Below are positions 44,901 through 51,843 of a stretch of DNA of 64,000 bases, piece by piece. How positions within the stretch are numbered: the stretch's first letter is position 1; every line of letters begins with the position of its first letter. Location of the stretch: assembly GCA_035304385.1 (NCBI GenBank), contig DATGQD010000058.1, positions 47,439 through 111,438 on the forward strand, read 5' to 3'. The stretch is from ZC4RG29 sp035304385 (GTDB lineage Bacteria; Bacteroidota; Bacteroidia; Cytophagales; Cyclobacteriaceae). Both the position numbers and the translations under genes were made by a program. Under the pieces are notes generated by a model. That model was not told the origin of the DNA and ran no database searches. It worked only from the letters and a program-made list of their open reading frames with translations.

Positions 44901-46472
44901 GAAGGAACCGTAGCAGACGGCCAGATCCGCGTAAACTATACCCAGGCCTTATACAACTTTACCGGAATAGTCGGCTTACGGCCGGAAGAAATCTATTTCA
45001 GGGATATACAGCTGACCGACGTTTATCGGAATAAGGGAACCCTCACAGGCAAGATCACCCACCACAACTTTTACCGGATGGCGGTGGATCTGCGGGCTAC
45101 TTTTTCCGATTTCATGGTGCTTAACACTACACCCCGCGATAACTCGCTCTTTTATGGCCAGGGCTTCGCGACGGGCGAAGTGCGCTTTACCGGCCCGGTG
45201 TGGAACATGACCATAACCTCTCTCGCGCGTACGGAAAAGAATACGCGCATCTTTATCCCGATCGGTGGGACGGAGGTTGCCGAAAAACAAGATTTCATCA
45301 ATTTCGTGAGTCTGCAAGATACACTCGTAGTCAATCTCGATGGTAAGTCGCACGCAGATCCGGTCACCATCACCGGCGTAAACCTTGAACTCTTCCTCGA
45401 CGTCACCCCGGATGCATACTGCGAAATCATCTTCGATATCCGCTCAGGTGACATTATTCGCGGGCGAGGGAACGGCGACCTCAAACTTCAGTTGGATACG
45501 AAGGGCGAATTCAACATGTTCGGGACAATTGAATTCACGCAAGGCGCCTACAATTTCACGCTTTACGATATTATCAACAAAGAGTTCGAGATCGAGAGCG
45601 GAAGCCGGATCACGTGGTCGGGCGATCCGTATGGCGCCAGTCTGGACATCGACGCAACGTACAATCAGCTTGCTTCATTCGCGCCGCTGGTCAGCGACAA
45701 TTCCACGACGACGAGCCCTGAGCTGAGAAGAAAATATCCGGTACAGGTATTGTTGAACCTGGAGGGCGCCATGCGCACACCGGATATCACTTTTGATATT
45801 GTGGCCCCCGACATCCCTCAGACTGTGAGCGTCGCGAACATGCCGCTGTCGTTCGTCTTTGACACGTTCAAAAACAAACTCGACGAACAGGAATTAAAAC
45901 GTCAGGTGTTCAGCCTGATCGTGTTGCGAAAGTTCCAGCCCCTGGAATCGTTCAACACCAGCGGAACCCTATACAACAGCGTGAGCGAATTGCTGTCCAA
46001 TCAACTCAGCTACTGGATGAGTCAGGTGGATGAAAACCTTGAGATTGACGTTGACCTGGGTACGATGGATCAGGAGGCCTTCAACACGTTTCAACTTCGC
46101 TTGTCGTACACCTTCCTGAACGGACGGCTGCGGATCACACGCGACGGCACTTTTGGAAACACAGAATACAATGATGTTTACAATCAGAATAATGTAGCCA
46201 GTGTTGCGGGTGACTGGACTGTTGATTATTATCTGACCGCCGATGGGAAATTCAAGGTAAAAATGTACAACCGCACCAACTATAACCAGCTCTCCACCTC
46301 TGTAAACAACCAATACTTCACAACTGGCGTAAGTCTCCAGCACGTCCAGAGTTTCAATGACTTCAGAGACCTGCTGCGCATTGCGCGCAAGAACAGGGAT
46401 CCGGCCCCGGCCCGGCGAGAAGAGGAAGGCCCCGAAGAGGAGCTTAATCCGGAGGCCATGCGAAGAAACTAG
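41916..46472 (+). CDS. tamB: TamB-type translocation/assembly module protein
   Basis: Encodes 1518 residues. One N-terminal membrane anchor (residues about 15-33, SLAGFLFLLITVFLIL) is followed by a very long beta-helical region of repeated strands, typical of AsmA/TamB/YhdP-type bridge proteins. The last 400 residues carry the TamB C-terminal (DUF490) domain, with FTQGAYNFTLYDI, EIESGSRITWSGDPYGASLDI and LNLEGAMRTPDI. TamB spans the periplasm and helps move phospholipids or assemble outer-membrane proteins. The final 40 residues are charged (REEEGPEEELNPEAM). It starts a plus-strand run with DUF2279 (23-bp gap). No tamA gene is present here. Confidence 0.93.
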   Translation: MNLQVIKNRIQKVLAYSLAGFLFLLITVFLILQMPPVQNAIVGRILRNFSNVSGFTSQIDNFRLLWFDRLELGGLSVTDPEGNRMLSAGSVLINFNLAELLNQRDINVDAIVLDSAEVHFSRLALSDTTSDLNINIFISELNKLSRGEGDGRNPRVNIGEAILANSVFTYSDPFRDSIAHGFDYNHFTLNVEEGQIQNFLATGDTVQFDVRTLLLKDQKTGFPIHQLSTSFRISQSSMEFNGLYLKAGQSFIADTVAFAYDSQRDLRDFVNRVRIHARLDSTIIHPRDLAIFAPGTEAIESPLRFSGTVDGRIRKFMVRDMDARINNTRLAGTLDLDGLPEVNETFIILNVNNSYLNFEDLRWLFSEEAMQRLRPFGRIAMNGQFLGYPTDFVAHGAFSTPLGRISSDINFKINEDDIDKSEYSGKLRMDNFDLGRYLGDTVLFQQVSLDGNLDGSGLTLETAAFSLNGTISSLGFKGYTYHNIVSDAKFASQFFSGAMTIDDPNLRFTAQGSVDLRQNRNIIKVQATLDTAALRAINLSNRDVYLRSKMDVDIRGLELDSLVGTVDLHDFHINVDGEQMDLTKVHLYSEKEGRQRFVKLETTLFDALIEGDYQFSDLARDIDRLVHEMAMNVRNQDAEIRKYYAARRPVPPSYRATFDVDIKDVGPLSDLLALDLALSKNTRVEGSFTSGYTTIFRAFSHIDTIDYRGHRLLDSEAELTVSKIADSTNVLALAFLNSAQQQFRSGLATENLVTEGVWDRRHIDFRIDAEQISRGNYMQLEGAIDFMVDSTRIKFHPSPIHVLNRNWHIEPENEIVVRGREVDIRNLTVLNRDQFVRIDGKVSEDSTQVLDLEVGNLDLSFLDLVTNKTFKGSLDAEVQLSNYYRSLSVENEISIDSLTVNDFLVGDVKGNTLYDPEKSRFNMVLSVDRHDERIVALYGTYTPSNKQPLDLEANLDQANLKILEPFLQEILSDLNGTVTGRFAITGTLRDPEIRGEGTVADGQIRVNYTQALYNFTGIVGLRPEEIYFRDIQLTDVYRNKGTLTGKITHHNFYRMAVDLRATFSDFMVLNTTPRDNSLFYGQGFATGEVRFTGPVWNMTITSLARTEKNTRIFIPIGGTEVAEKQDFINFVSLQDTLVVNLDGKSHADPVTITGVNLELFLDVTPDAYCEIIFDIRSGDIIRGRGNGDLKLQLDTKGEFNMFGTIEFTQGAYNFTLYDIINKEFEIESGSRITWSGDPYGASLDIDATYNQLASFAPLVSDNSTTTSPELRRKYPVQVLLNLEGAMRTPDITFDIVAPDIPQTVSVANMPLSFVFDTFKNKLDEQELKRQVFSLIVLRKFQPLESFNTSGTLYNSVSELLSNQLSYWMSQVDENLEIDVDLGTMDQEAFNTFQLRLSYTFLNGRLRITRDGTFGNTEYNDVYNQNNVASVAGDWTVDYYLTADGKFKVKMYNRTNYNQLSTSVNNQYFTTGVSLQHVQSFNDFRDLLRIARKNRDPAPARREEEGPEEELNPEAMRRN

Positions 46473-46495
46473 CAGCGGAAATTACTGAACTAAGA

Positions 46496-47374
46496 ATGAA
46501 GACGGTCATTTTTTCTGTCGTCCTGGCTTCTCTTTTCGCGTGCGTTCAAGCGCAACCCGGTGATACCGTAGCGAACGAACCGGTCAAAAACCGTCGGCTT
46601 CGTACAGTAGTGATCGCCGGGACTGCAACCTACGGCGTGGCCCTTGCCGGCCTCAGCCATCTGTGGTATAAGGAATCTGCGCAACAGTCGTTTTCTTTTT
46701 TCAACGATGTGAAAGAATGGAAACAGGTCGATAAGGTGGGGCATTTCTATTCGGCCTTTTATCTAAGCTACGGCACCGGGAAGTTGCTTCAATGGAGCGG
46801 CGTACCCGACGACAAGTTGATCTTACCCGCGGCCATCACTGGCTTCCTGCTGCTTCTCCCCATTGAAATTATGGACGGCTATTCGTCGAACTACGGTGCA
46901 TCGGCGGGCGACCTTGCGGCGAACGCCCTGGGCGCCATGTTATACTTTGGTCAGCAAAAAGCATGGAATGCCATCAGGATCTATCCCAAGTTTTCGTACC
47001 GCGCTACTGATTATCCGGAAATCCGACCGGAAGCGTTGGGTGACACCTTTGCATCCCGCCTTCTCAAGGATTACAATGCACAGACTTATTGGTTGTCCAT
47101 CGATGCGGACAAATTCTTCACCTTTCCCAGGTGGCTGAACCTGGCTGTAGGATATGGTGTACACGACATGCCGTATGCACTCGACTCGGCCAATGAGAAG
47201 ATGGGCTTCGACCCCTATCGCCAGTATTACTTTAGTCTCGATCCGGACCTGACCGCCATTCCTACGAATTCAAAGGCCGTACGCACGTTGCTCACCGTGT
47301 TGAATGTGATCAAGATACCGTCACCGACAGTGGAATTTTCGCGCAAGGGCACCCGCTTTCACTGGCTTTATTGA
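46496..47374 (+). CDS. DUF2279 family exported protein
   Basis: Encodes 292 residues. A signal peptide (MKTVIFSVVLASLFACVQA) is cut before QPGD. The DUF2279 landmark VDKVGHFYSAFYLSYG lies near residue 80, followed by a hydrophobic helix (ILPAAITGFLLLLPIEIMDGYS) and GASAGDLAANALGAMLY. A cysteine in the signal (LFAC) could instead make it a lipoprotein. The function is not established; members are found next to outer-membrane biogenesis genes in Bacteroidota, which fits its place right after tamB. Confidence 0.85.
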   Translation: MKTVIFSVVLASLFACVQAQPGDTVANEPVKNRRLRTVVIAGTATYGVALAGLSHLWYKESAQQSFSFFNDVKEWKQVDKVGHFYSAFYLSYGTGKLLQWSGVPDDKLILPAAITGFLLLLPIEIMDGYSSNYGASAGDLAANALGAMLYFGQQKAWNAIRIYPKFSYRATDYPEIRPEALGDTFASRLLKDYNAQTYWLSIDADKFFTFPRWLNLAVGYGVHDMPYALDSANEKMGFDPYRQYYFSLDPDLTAIPTNSKAVRTLLTVLNVIKIPSPTVEFSRKGTRFHWLY

Positions 47375-47436
47375 TCGGCGGCATAGCCCTTTTGCATTCT
47401 TTTTGTTACATTCACATAACCAATGCCTTCAAACCT

Positions 47437-47835
47437 ATGGCTAATGTTCTCGACTATGCGCGCCAGTTTGCCGAAGAGGTAGGCGGTCAGTATACGGATT
47501 ACGATAACTCCAAGGCAGTTATAGTGGTGCCGCTCAGCGCCGGACGATTTCAAACCGTTTTGGCATTCACCCGCACCGGCGCTACGGGCAGGGATCACGT
47601 CTTGTTCGTTTCCAAGATTTGCGATTTTGATGATAGTATCGATCTGCGTGATCTGTTGGAGAAGAACGGCGCGTTCGATTACAGCCGCTTTATCGTCGAG
47701 GACAGTTTTCTCAAGGTTGTCGCTACCTGCTCCAATGACAACGCATCCCAGGAACTCGTCAAGGAGATGATCCAGGAGGTGGCAGATATTGCCGACCGGT
47801 TCGAGTTTCGCTTCACCGGGCAAGACGTCCACTAG
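47437..47835 (+). CDS. Small conserved-looking protein of unknown function
   Basis: Encodes 132 residues from the ATG at 47437; the frame is open 22 codons upstream, but that part overlaps the end of the DUF2279 gene and reads like non-coding sequence. I do not recognise it. Alternating short strands and helices (KAVIVVPLSAGRFQTVLAFTR, HVLFVSKICDF, SRFIVEDSFLKVVATC) and a C-terminal helix with many acids resemble the CesT/YbjN type of small alpha-beta chaperone fold. There is no signal or membrane segment, so it is probably cytoplasmic. It is followed by a GAGTGA repeat and then RNase P RNA. Confidence 0.7.
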   Translation: MANVLDYARQFAEEVGGQYTDYDNSKAVIVVPLSAGRFQTVLAFTRTGATGRDHVLFVSKICDFDDSIDLRDLLEKNGAFDYSRFIVEDSFLKVVATCSNDNASQELVKEMIQEVADIADRFEFRFTGQDVH

Positions 47836-47840
47836 GGAGG

Positions 47841-47877
47841 CAGAGTGAGAGTGAGAGTGAGAGTGAAGAGTGAAGAA
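47841..47877. repeat. Short GAGTGA-type tandem repeat
   Basis: The tract begins 5 bases after the stop codon of the preceding gene and repeats GAGTGA/GAGAGTGA about five to six times, ending in GAAGAAGGG. It lies between that stop and the RNase P RNA promoter. It is one of several purine-rich repeats placed right behind genes in this window. Confidence 0.85.
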
Positions 47878-47882
47878 GGGTT

Positions 47883-47916
47883 TTTGGGAACCTATTTCCG
47901 GTAATTTGTATTTTTG
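47883..47916 (+). promoter_or_regulatory. Promoter of RNase P RNA
   Basis: TTTG at 47883-47886 and TATTTTTG at 47909-47916 fit the Bacteroidota -33 TTTG and -7 TAnnTTTG elements, with a 22-base spacer (slightly long). The RNA's first helix begins 5 bases after the -7 box, as expected for a transcription start. Confidence 0.6.
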
Positions 47917-47920
47917 AATT

Positions 47921-48302
47921 GCAAGCCGCCTTATCGCTCCGCAAGCTTTGATGCGGAGAGGAAAGTCCGGACAGCATAGAGCGCCGTACTTCCTAACGGG
48001 AAGGCCCCGGGTAACAGCGGGGACAGATAGTGCCACAGAAAATATACCGCCTCATCTGAGGTAAGGGTGAAAAGGTGGGGTAAGAGCTCACCGGCCGGGT
48101 GGTGACATCCGGCGCACGGTAAACCTTACGGGCTGAAAGGTCAAATAAGCACCGGACGTGAAGCTGCTCGTTTCTGTCCTCAGGGAGCAATCCCCGGGGT
48201 GCCGGTGTGGGTAGACCGCATGATCTTCGTCGTGAGGCGGAGACCAGATAAATGATAAGGGCCTGTGTCAACACAGGTACAGAATCCGGCTTACAGGCTT
48301 GC
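47921..48302 (+). ncRNA. rnpB: RNase P RNA (bacterial type A-like)
   Basis: The universally conserved 5' core GAGGAAAGTCCGGAC is at about 47957-47971 and the matching 3' core ACAGAATCCGGCTTA at about 48280-48294. The ends close as helix P1: GCAAGCC (47921-47927) pairs with GGCTTGC (48296-48302). The length, about 382 bases, suits a bacterial RNase P RNA. It cuts the 5' leader from tRNA precursors. A -7/-33 promoter lies just upstream and a strong hairpin just downstream. Open frames on either strand here are artefacts. Confidence 0.95.
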
Positions 48303-48312
48303 TTTTTCTTAG

Positions 48313-48350
48313 AACACAAAACCTGTCTGCACAGACAGGTTTTTGTGTTT
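48313..48350 (+). terminator. Terminator hairpin after RNase P RNA
   Basis: AACACAAAACCTGTCTG (48313-48329) pairs with CAGACAGGTTTTTGTGTT (48332-48349), about 17 base pairs with one bulged base and a 2-base gap between arms, ending in a T-rich stretch. It lies 10 bases after the RNA's closing helix. The long A/T lower stem means it could work in both directions. Confidence 0.85.
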
Positions 48351-48366
48351 TAGAGACATCTCCCCT

Positions 48367-48400
48367 ACGCATGACACCCGGAGCATGGTGTCAAAGTGCG
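48367..48400. promoter_or_regulatory. Interrupted palindrome upstream of the second response regulator
   Basis: ACGCA then TGACACC on the left pairs with GGTGTCA and TGCGT on the right, with three extra bases in the right arm and an 8-base loop. It sits about 90-125 bases upstream of the ATG at 48491, so it could be an operator or part of the leader. Support is positional only. Confidence 0.35.
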
Positions 48401-48490
48401 TCGGGTCGCTCATTTTCCTATTTCCCCTTCAAACTATACCTTTACGGTTTACATTATACCCGATACATTCATCAATGCCTTAATTCAGTC

Positions 48491-49642
48491 ATGGCAAGAA
48501 TTCTCATCATAGAAGACGACGTAAAAATCCGATCCATCCTGAAAGAGATCCTGGAAGATAAGGAGCATGAAGTAGAAGAAGCTCCCGACGGGCAGGAAGG
48601 GTTGAAGAAGCTGGAGCAGGGAAATTTCGACTTATGCCTGTGTGATATCAAGATGCCAAAGATGGACGGCCTGGAAGTTCTGGAGAAGGCGAAGGCCAAA
48701 GACATCCCGACAAATTTTGTCATCATATCAGCGCATGGCACCATCGATATCGCCGTTGAGGCTGTTAAAAAAGGAGCGTTCGATTTTTTGCAGAAGCCTT
48801 TTGACCTGGGCCGACTGGAAATTACGTTGCGTAACGCTTTGGACAAATCGAACCTGGTGCGGGAGACGCGCACATTGCGCAAGAAAATCTCTCAACGTTG
48901 GGATATCGTCGGTGAATCGCCCGAATTGAAGAACGTGATGGAGATGATCGACAAGGTTGCGCCGACGGACGCGCGCGTGTTGATTGCCGGACCCAATGGA
49001 AGCGGAAAGGAACTGGTTGCGCGGGCTATTCACGAAAGAAGTTCCCGTGCCGCCATGCCCCTGGTAGAAGTCAATTGTGCTGCCATACCCAGCGAACTGA
49101 TCGAGAGTGAATTGTTCGGTCACGAAAAAGGATCGTTTACGTCAGCCGTGCGGCAGCGCATTGGAAAGTTCGAGCAGGCCGAGGGAGGTACACTGTTTCT
49201 GGACGAAATCGGCGACATGAGCCTTTCGGCTCAGGCAAAAGTGCTGCGCGCCTTACAGGAGAATAAAATTGCCCGGGTCGGAGGCGAAAAAGAAATCCCG
49301 ATAAACGTCCGGGTATTGGCCGCTACGAACAAGGACCTGAAAAAAGAAATCGAAGAGAAGAATTTCCGGGAAGACCTGTATCACAGGCTTAGTGTGATTG
49401 TAATCAAGGTGCCTTCGCTGGCCGACAGGATCAGTGACATTCCATTATTGGTAGACCGATTCCTGGAAGACATCGCAGAAGATTATGGAACCCGGAAGAA
49501 AAGCATCGACCCGGCCGGAATTGAAAAGCTCTCCCAACACAGCTGGCCCGGTAACATCCGGGAACTTCGCAATGTCGTGGAGAGACTGGTGATTATGAGC
49601 GGGGATCAGATCACCCCCGAAGATGTGGATCGTTACCTGTAA
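48491..49642 (+). CDS. Response regulator with sigma-54 AAA+ domain but no HTH
   Basis: Encodes 383 residues from the ATG at 48491; upstream codons belong to the terminator region. The receiver has E8-D9-D10 and phosphoacceptor D52 in CDIKMP. The AAA+ domain has an unusual Walker A, GPNGSGKE (167-174), the loop GSFTSA (214-219) instead of GAFTGA, Walker B GGTLFLDEIG and the arginine-finger region FREDLYHRLSV. The protein ends at EDVDRYL just after the AAA+ lid, so the Fis-type DNA-binding domain is missing. With the sigma-54-contact loop altered as well, it may not be a classical activator. It has no kinase gene next to it. Confidence 0.92.
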   Translation: MARILIIEDDVKIRSILKEILEDKEHEVEEAPDGQEGLKKLEQGNFDLCLCDIKMPKMDGLEVLEKAKAKDIPTNFVIISAHGTIDIAVEAVKKGAFDFLQKPFDLGRLEITLRNALDKSNLVRETRTLRKKISQRWDIVGESPELKNVMEMIDKVAPTDARVLIAGPNGSGKELVARAIHERSSRAAMPLVEVNCAAIPSELIESELFGHEKGSFTSAVRQRIGKFEQAEGGTLFLDEIGDMSLSAQAKVLRALQENKIARVGGEKEIPINVRVLAATNKDLKKEIEEKNFREDLYHRLSVIVIKVPSLADRISDIPLLVDRFLEDIAEDYGTRKKSIDPAGIEKLSQHSWPGNIRELRNVVERLVIMSGDQITPEDVDRYL

Positions 49643-49648
49643 GGCCGA

Positions 49649-49768
49649 TCAAATCCGACGTTCGGTGGAGGGTTTGTCGGTATCTTGCTTGGTGTATGTC
49701 GGACACGTGTACTGGCTGCAAGCTGAAACAAAAGCGGCGACAAGCAAAAGAAGGATAAATCTTTTCAT
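49649..49768 (-). CDS. Tiny lipoprotein (39 residues)
   Basis: An ATG at 49768 opens a frame of 39 codons ending in TGA at 49649. The product has a lipoprotein signal (MKRFILLLLVAAFVSAC) with lipidated Cys17 followed by SQYTCPTYTK, then a short charged tail. A basic start, a ten-residue hydrophobic core and a lipobox in so short a frame are unlikely by chance. The stop falls 6 bases from that of the convergent response-regulator gene. Function unknown. The second cysteine (position 22) could allow cross-linking. Confidence 0.65.
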   Translation of the reverse strand: MKRFILLLLVAAFVSACSQYTCPTYTKQDTDKPSTERRI

Positions 49769-49850
49769 GACAACGTCGGTTTAAACAAAATTAAAACTCT
49801 TTTTACCCTTAATCAAATATGGGACCAATCGGGCCAGCCGGTATGCCAAT

Positions 49851-50876
49851 CTACTGGTCAACCAGCAAATTACAGCCACGAACATCCGAATTGTCCATTC
49901 TACCAACGACCGAAAACGATCCATCGGTGTTGATTTTTCCCAAATCTTCTGTCTCGACGAAGCATATTGTCTGAAAATTGGCCAAATCAATGAAATTAAG
50001 GCCTCCAGTGCCCGAAATTCCGCGTTCCAGGGGGTCCGCAATGTCCCGGATCACCACTTTCACGCCCGGAGGACATTGAAAATCGCCATTTTGGAGGCTG
50101 TAGGCCTGTGACAGGAGTTCCGTCATCCCATATTCAGAACCGATGTTTCCCACATTAAGACGGCGACAAAGTATCTGGTGAAGCTCCTGGCGGGTTATCT
50201 CGGCCCTCCGCCCTTTCATGCCACCGGTTTCAATGATAGTACAATGCCCCAGGTCGGGATCATACCGTTCCGCCAGATCCAGCAGCGCGAACGCCACACC
50301 CCAGATCATCACCTTACGATCATCTTTACGCAGCGCCTCGGCGTCCCGGATCAGCTGCTCGGGATTGTGCAGGTAAAACCCGGATCGCTGCGACCCGCTT
50401 CGCGCGATGAAATGATTCATCATAGCCACCAGGGAAGAGTCGGTCCGCTCCAGGTACGACGGCAACAGCGCCAGAAAATGGTATTGCCGGAGGTCGCCAA
50501 AGAAATGTGCAAAGCATCGTTCCGCATTCCGGAGATACCATTGCATATCCTTAATGAGATGGTGGCTTCTCACCATCCCGGTTGTTCCGCTGCTGCGAAA
50601 TACGGTTTCAGGATCCCACGTTCCGGTGCGGATCTTATGCGTCTTGAAGAACGAAATGGGTAGAAAAGGAATGTCGCGCACCTTTGATACGGCCCGGGGA
50701 TCGACTCCCAGGAGCGCGATATAACGCTTATACAGGTCGTTGTGTAGCGCCTGGTGGCGAAACACAGAAAGCGCAATATTCTCGAAGGATTCGTCGTTTA
50801 TGGTGTACAATTGTGCTGCAAAGTCCTCGAAAGTATCCACGCGTTTTAGTAATTTATGCCTTATTTTGGGCGTCAT
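49851..50876 (-). CDS. LuxE-domain acyl-protein synthetase
   Basis: Encodes 341 residues from the ATG at 50876; a GTG at 50840 (giving MDTFEDFAAQLYTI) is an equal or better start, since relatives begin near there. The LuxE/adenylate-forming fold is shown by FLPISFFKTHKI, the phosphate-binding loop FRSSGTTG, ETGGMKGRR and SEYGMTELLSQAY. LuxE activates fatty acids as acyl-AMP and transfers them to a protein or onward for reduction. No luxCD partners lie nearby, so this orphan may serve polysaccharide, pigment or lipid synthesis. Its ATG overlaps the ATG of the divergent lipoprotein gene by two bases. Confidence 0.85.
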   Translation of the reverse strand: MTPKIRHKLLKRVDTFEDFAAQLYTINDESFENIALSVFRHQALHNDLYKRYIALLGVDPRAVSKVRDIPFLPISFFKTHKIRTGTWDPETVFRSSGTTGMVRSHHLIKDMQWYLRNAERCFAHFFGDLRQYHFLALLPSYLERTDSSLVAMMNHFIARSGSQRSGFYLHNPEQLIRDAEALRKDDRKVMIWGVAFALLDLAERYDPDLGHCTIIETGGMKGRRAEITRQELHQILCRRLNVGNIGSEYGMTELLSQAYSLQNGDFQCPPGVKVVIRDIADPLERGISGTGGLNFIDLANFQTICFVETEDLGKINTDGSFSVVGRMDNSDVRGCNLLVDQ

Positions 50877-51777
50877 GAATATAGTTAGGAGGCTGTCATT
50901 TTCCGCACTGGCAATGGTCATTCTGAACTCATGCTTTGAGCCTCCGGAATACTCATCTGTTCCCCAGATCGAATTCAATAGTATAAGTTTTATCGAGGTA
51001 GGTGGTTTTTCGGATCCCGATTCGCTAATCCTCAGAATTGATTTCAAAGATGGCGATGGCGACCTCGGGTTAGATCCTAACGATCCAAACCATACTAACG
51101 AACCGTTTCACGACTCTTACTACTTCCTCGAGGATGGCGCCGGCGGACTCACCCCCATCGCGACAGAAAAACGGTATAGCGACATACCCGCTATGCTGAA
51201 GATCTCAGGAGAGCCGGGAAAACTGGCCTCCTCACGGACACCTAAGAAGCCACTGTATTCTTACATTCCCACATTCCAGGAGAATGGCTGCCCGCACCCG
51301 TACGTTCACAATGGGGTTGCGGACACGCTGTACTATATGTATGGTGAGATCCATATCAGCGAAGAAGATGGATACATTATCGACGATTCTTATCAGATCA
51401 TCGATACGCTCAGGGCGCAGGACTTCCCCGATATTTATGTTGTGGAGGATACGATCCTGTTTAAACCCAACCCCCGCCACAATAATATCCGGGTAGAGTT
51501 CCTGGTACAGAACAACGACGGTACCTTCAGCAAATTCAATTGGTCAGACTTCAACTGCGGCACGACCTTCGACGGCCGTTTCCCCGTGCTGGAAGACCGC
51601 ACCCGTGCCGTGGAAGGTACACTTCAATATGCCATGACTTCCGTGGGGTTCCTCCCGCTGTTCAGCAGCCGGCCTCTTAAACTTAGAGTTACCATCTGGG
51701 ACCGCGCCCTCAATCAAAGCAACGTTATCGAAACCCAGCAGCCGTTTACATTGAATGATATCCGGAAGGGAGGGTGA
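50875..51777 (+). CDS. Putative lipoprotein of unknown function
   Basis: Encodes 300 residues from the ATG at 50875. The start gives a clear lipoprotein signal (RRLSFSALAMVILNSC, Cys20). The body begins VPQIEFNSISFIEVGG and holds an acidic Asp-rich loop, DFKDGDGDLGLDPNDPN, that looks able to bind calcium. The C-terminal part is beta-rich (LKLRVTIWDRALNQSNVIET). I do not recognise a named family, although Asp-rich lipoproteins of this sort are common in Bacteroidota. The LuxE-type gene is divergent, with starts sharing two bases. A purine-rich repeat follows its stop. Confidence 0.8.
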   Translation: MNIVRRLSFSALAMVILNSCFEPPEYSSVPQIEFNSISFIEVGGFSDPDSLILRIDFKDGDGDLGLDPNDPNHTNEPFHDSYYFLEDGAGGLTPIATEKRYSDIPAMLKISGEPGKLASSRTPKKPLYSYIPTFQENGCPHPYVHNGVADTLYYMYGEIHISEEDGYIIDDSYQIIDTLRAQDFPDIYVVEDTILFKPNPRHNNIRVEFLVQNNDGTFSKFNWSDFNCGTTFDGRFPVLEDRTRAVEGTLQYAMTSVGFLPLFSSRPLKLRVTIWDRALNQSNVIETQQPFTLNDIRKGG

Positions 51778-51842
51778 GGAGTAGGGGCAGGAGCAGGAGC
51801 AGAGGCAGAGGCAGGGGGCAATAGGCAGGCAGGAGGCAGGGC
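51778..51842. repeat. Purine-rich GGAGCA/GAGGCA repeat
   Basis: This 65-base tract repeats GCAGGA, GCAGAG and GGCAGG with a period near six. It fills the space between the stop codons of the lipoprotein gene and the convergent E1 dehydrogenase gene. No hairpin or gene is seen. Confidence 0.85.
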
Positions 51843-51843
51843 G

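Noticed and set aside
47993..48319. 108-residue minus-strand open frame (MCSKKKQACKPDSVPVLTQ...)
   Set aside because: It lies inside the RNase P RNA on the opposite strand and shows no protein family; this kind of frame is a known annotation artefact.
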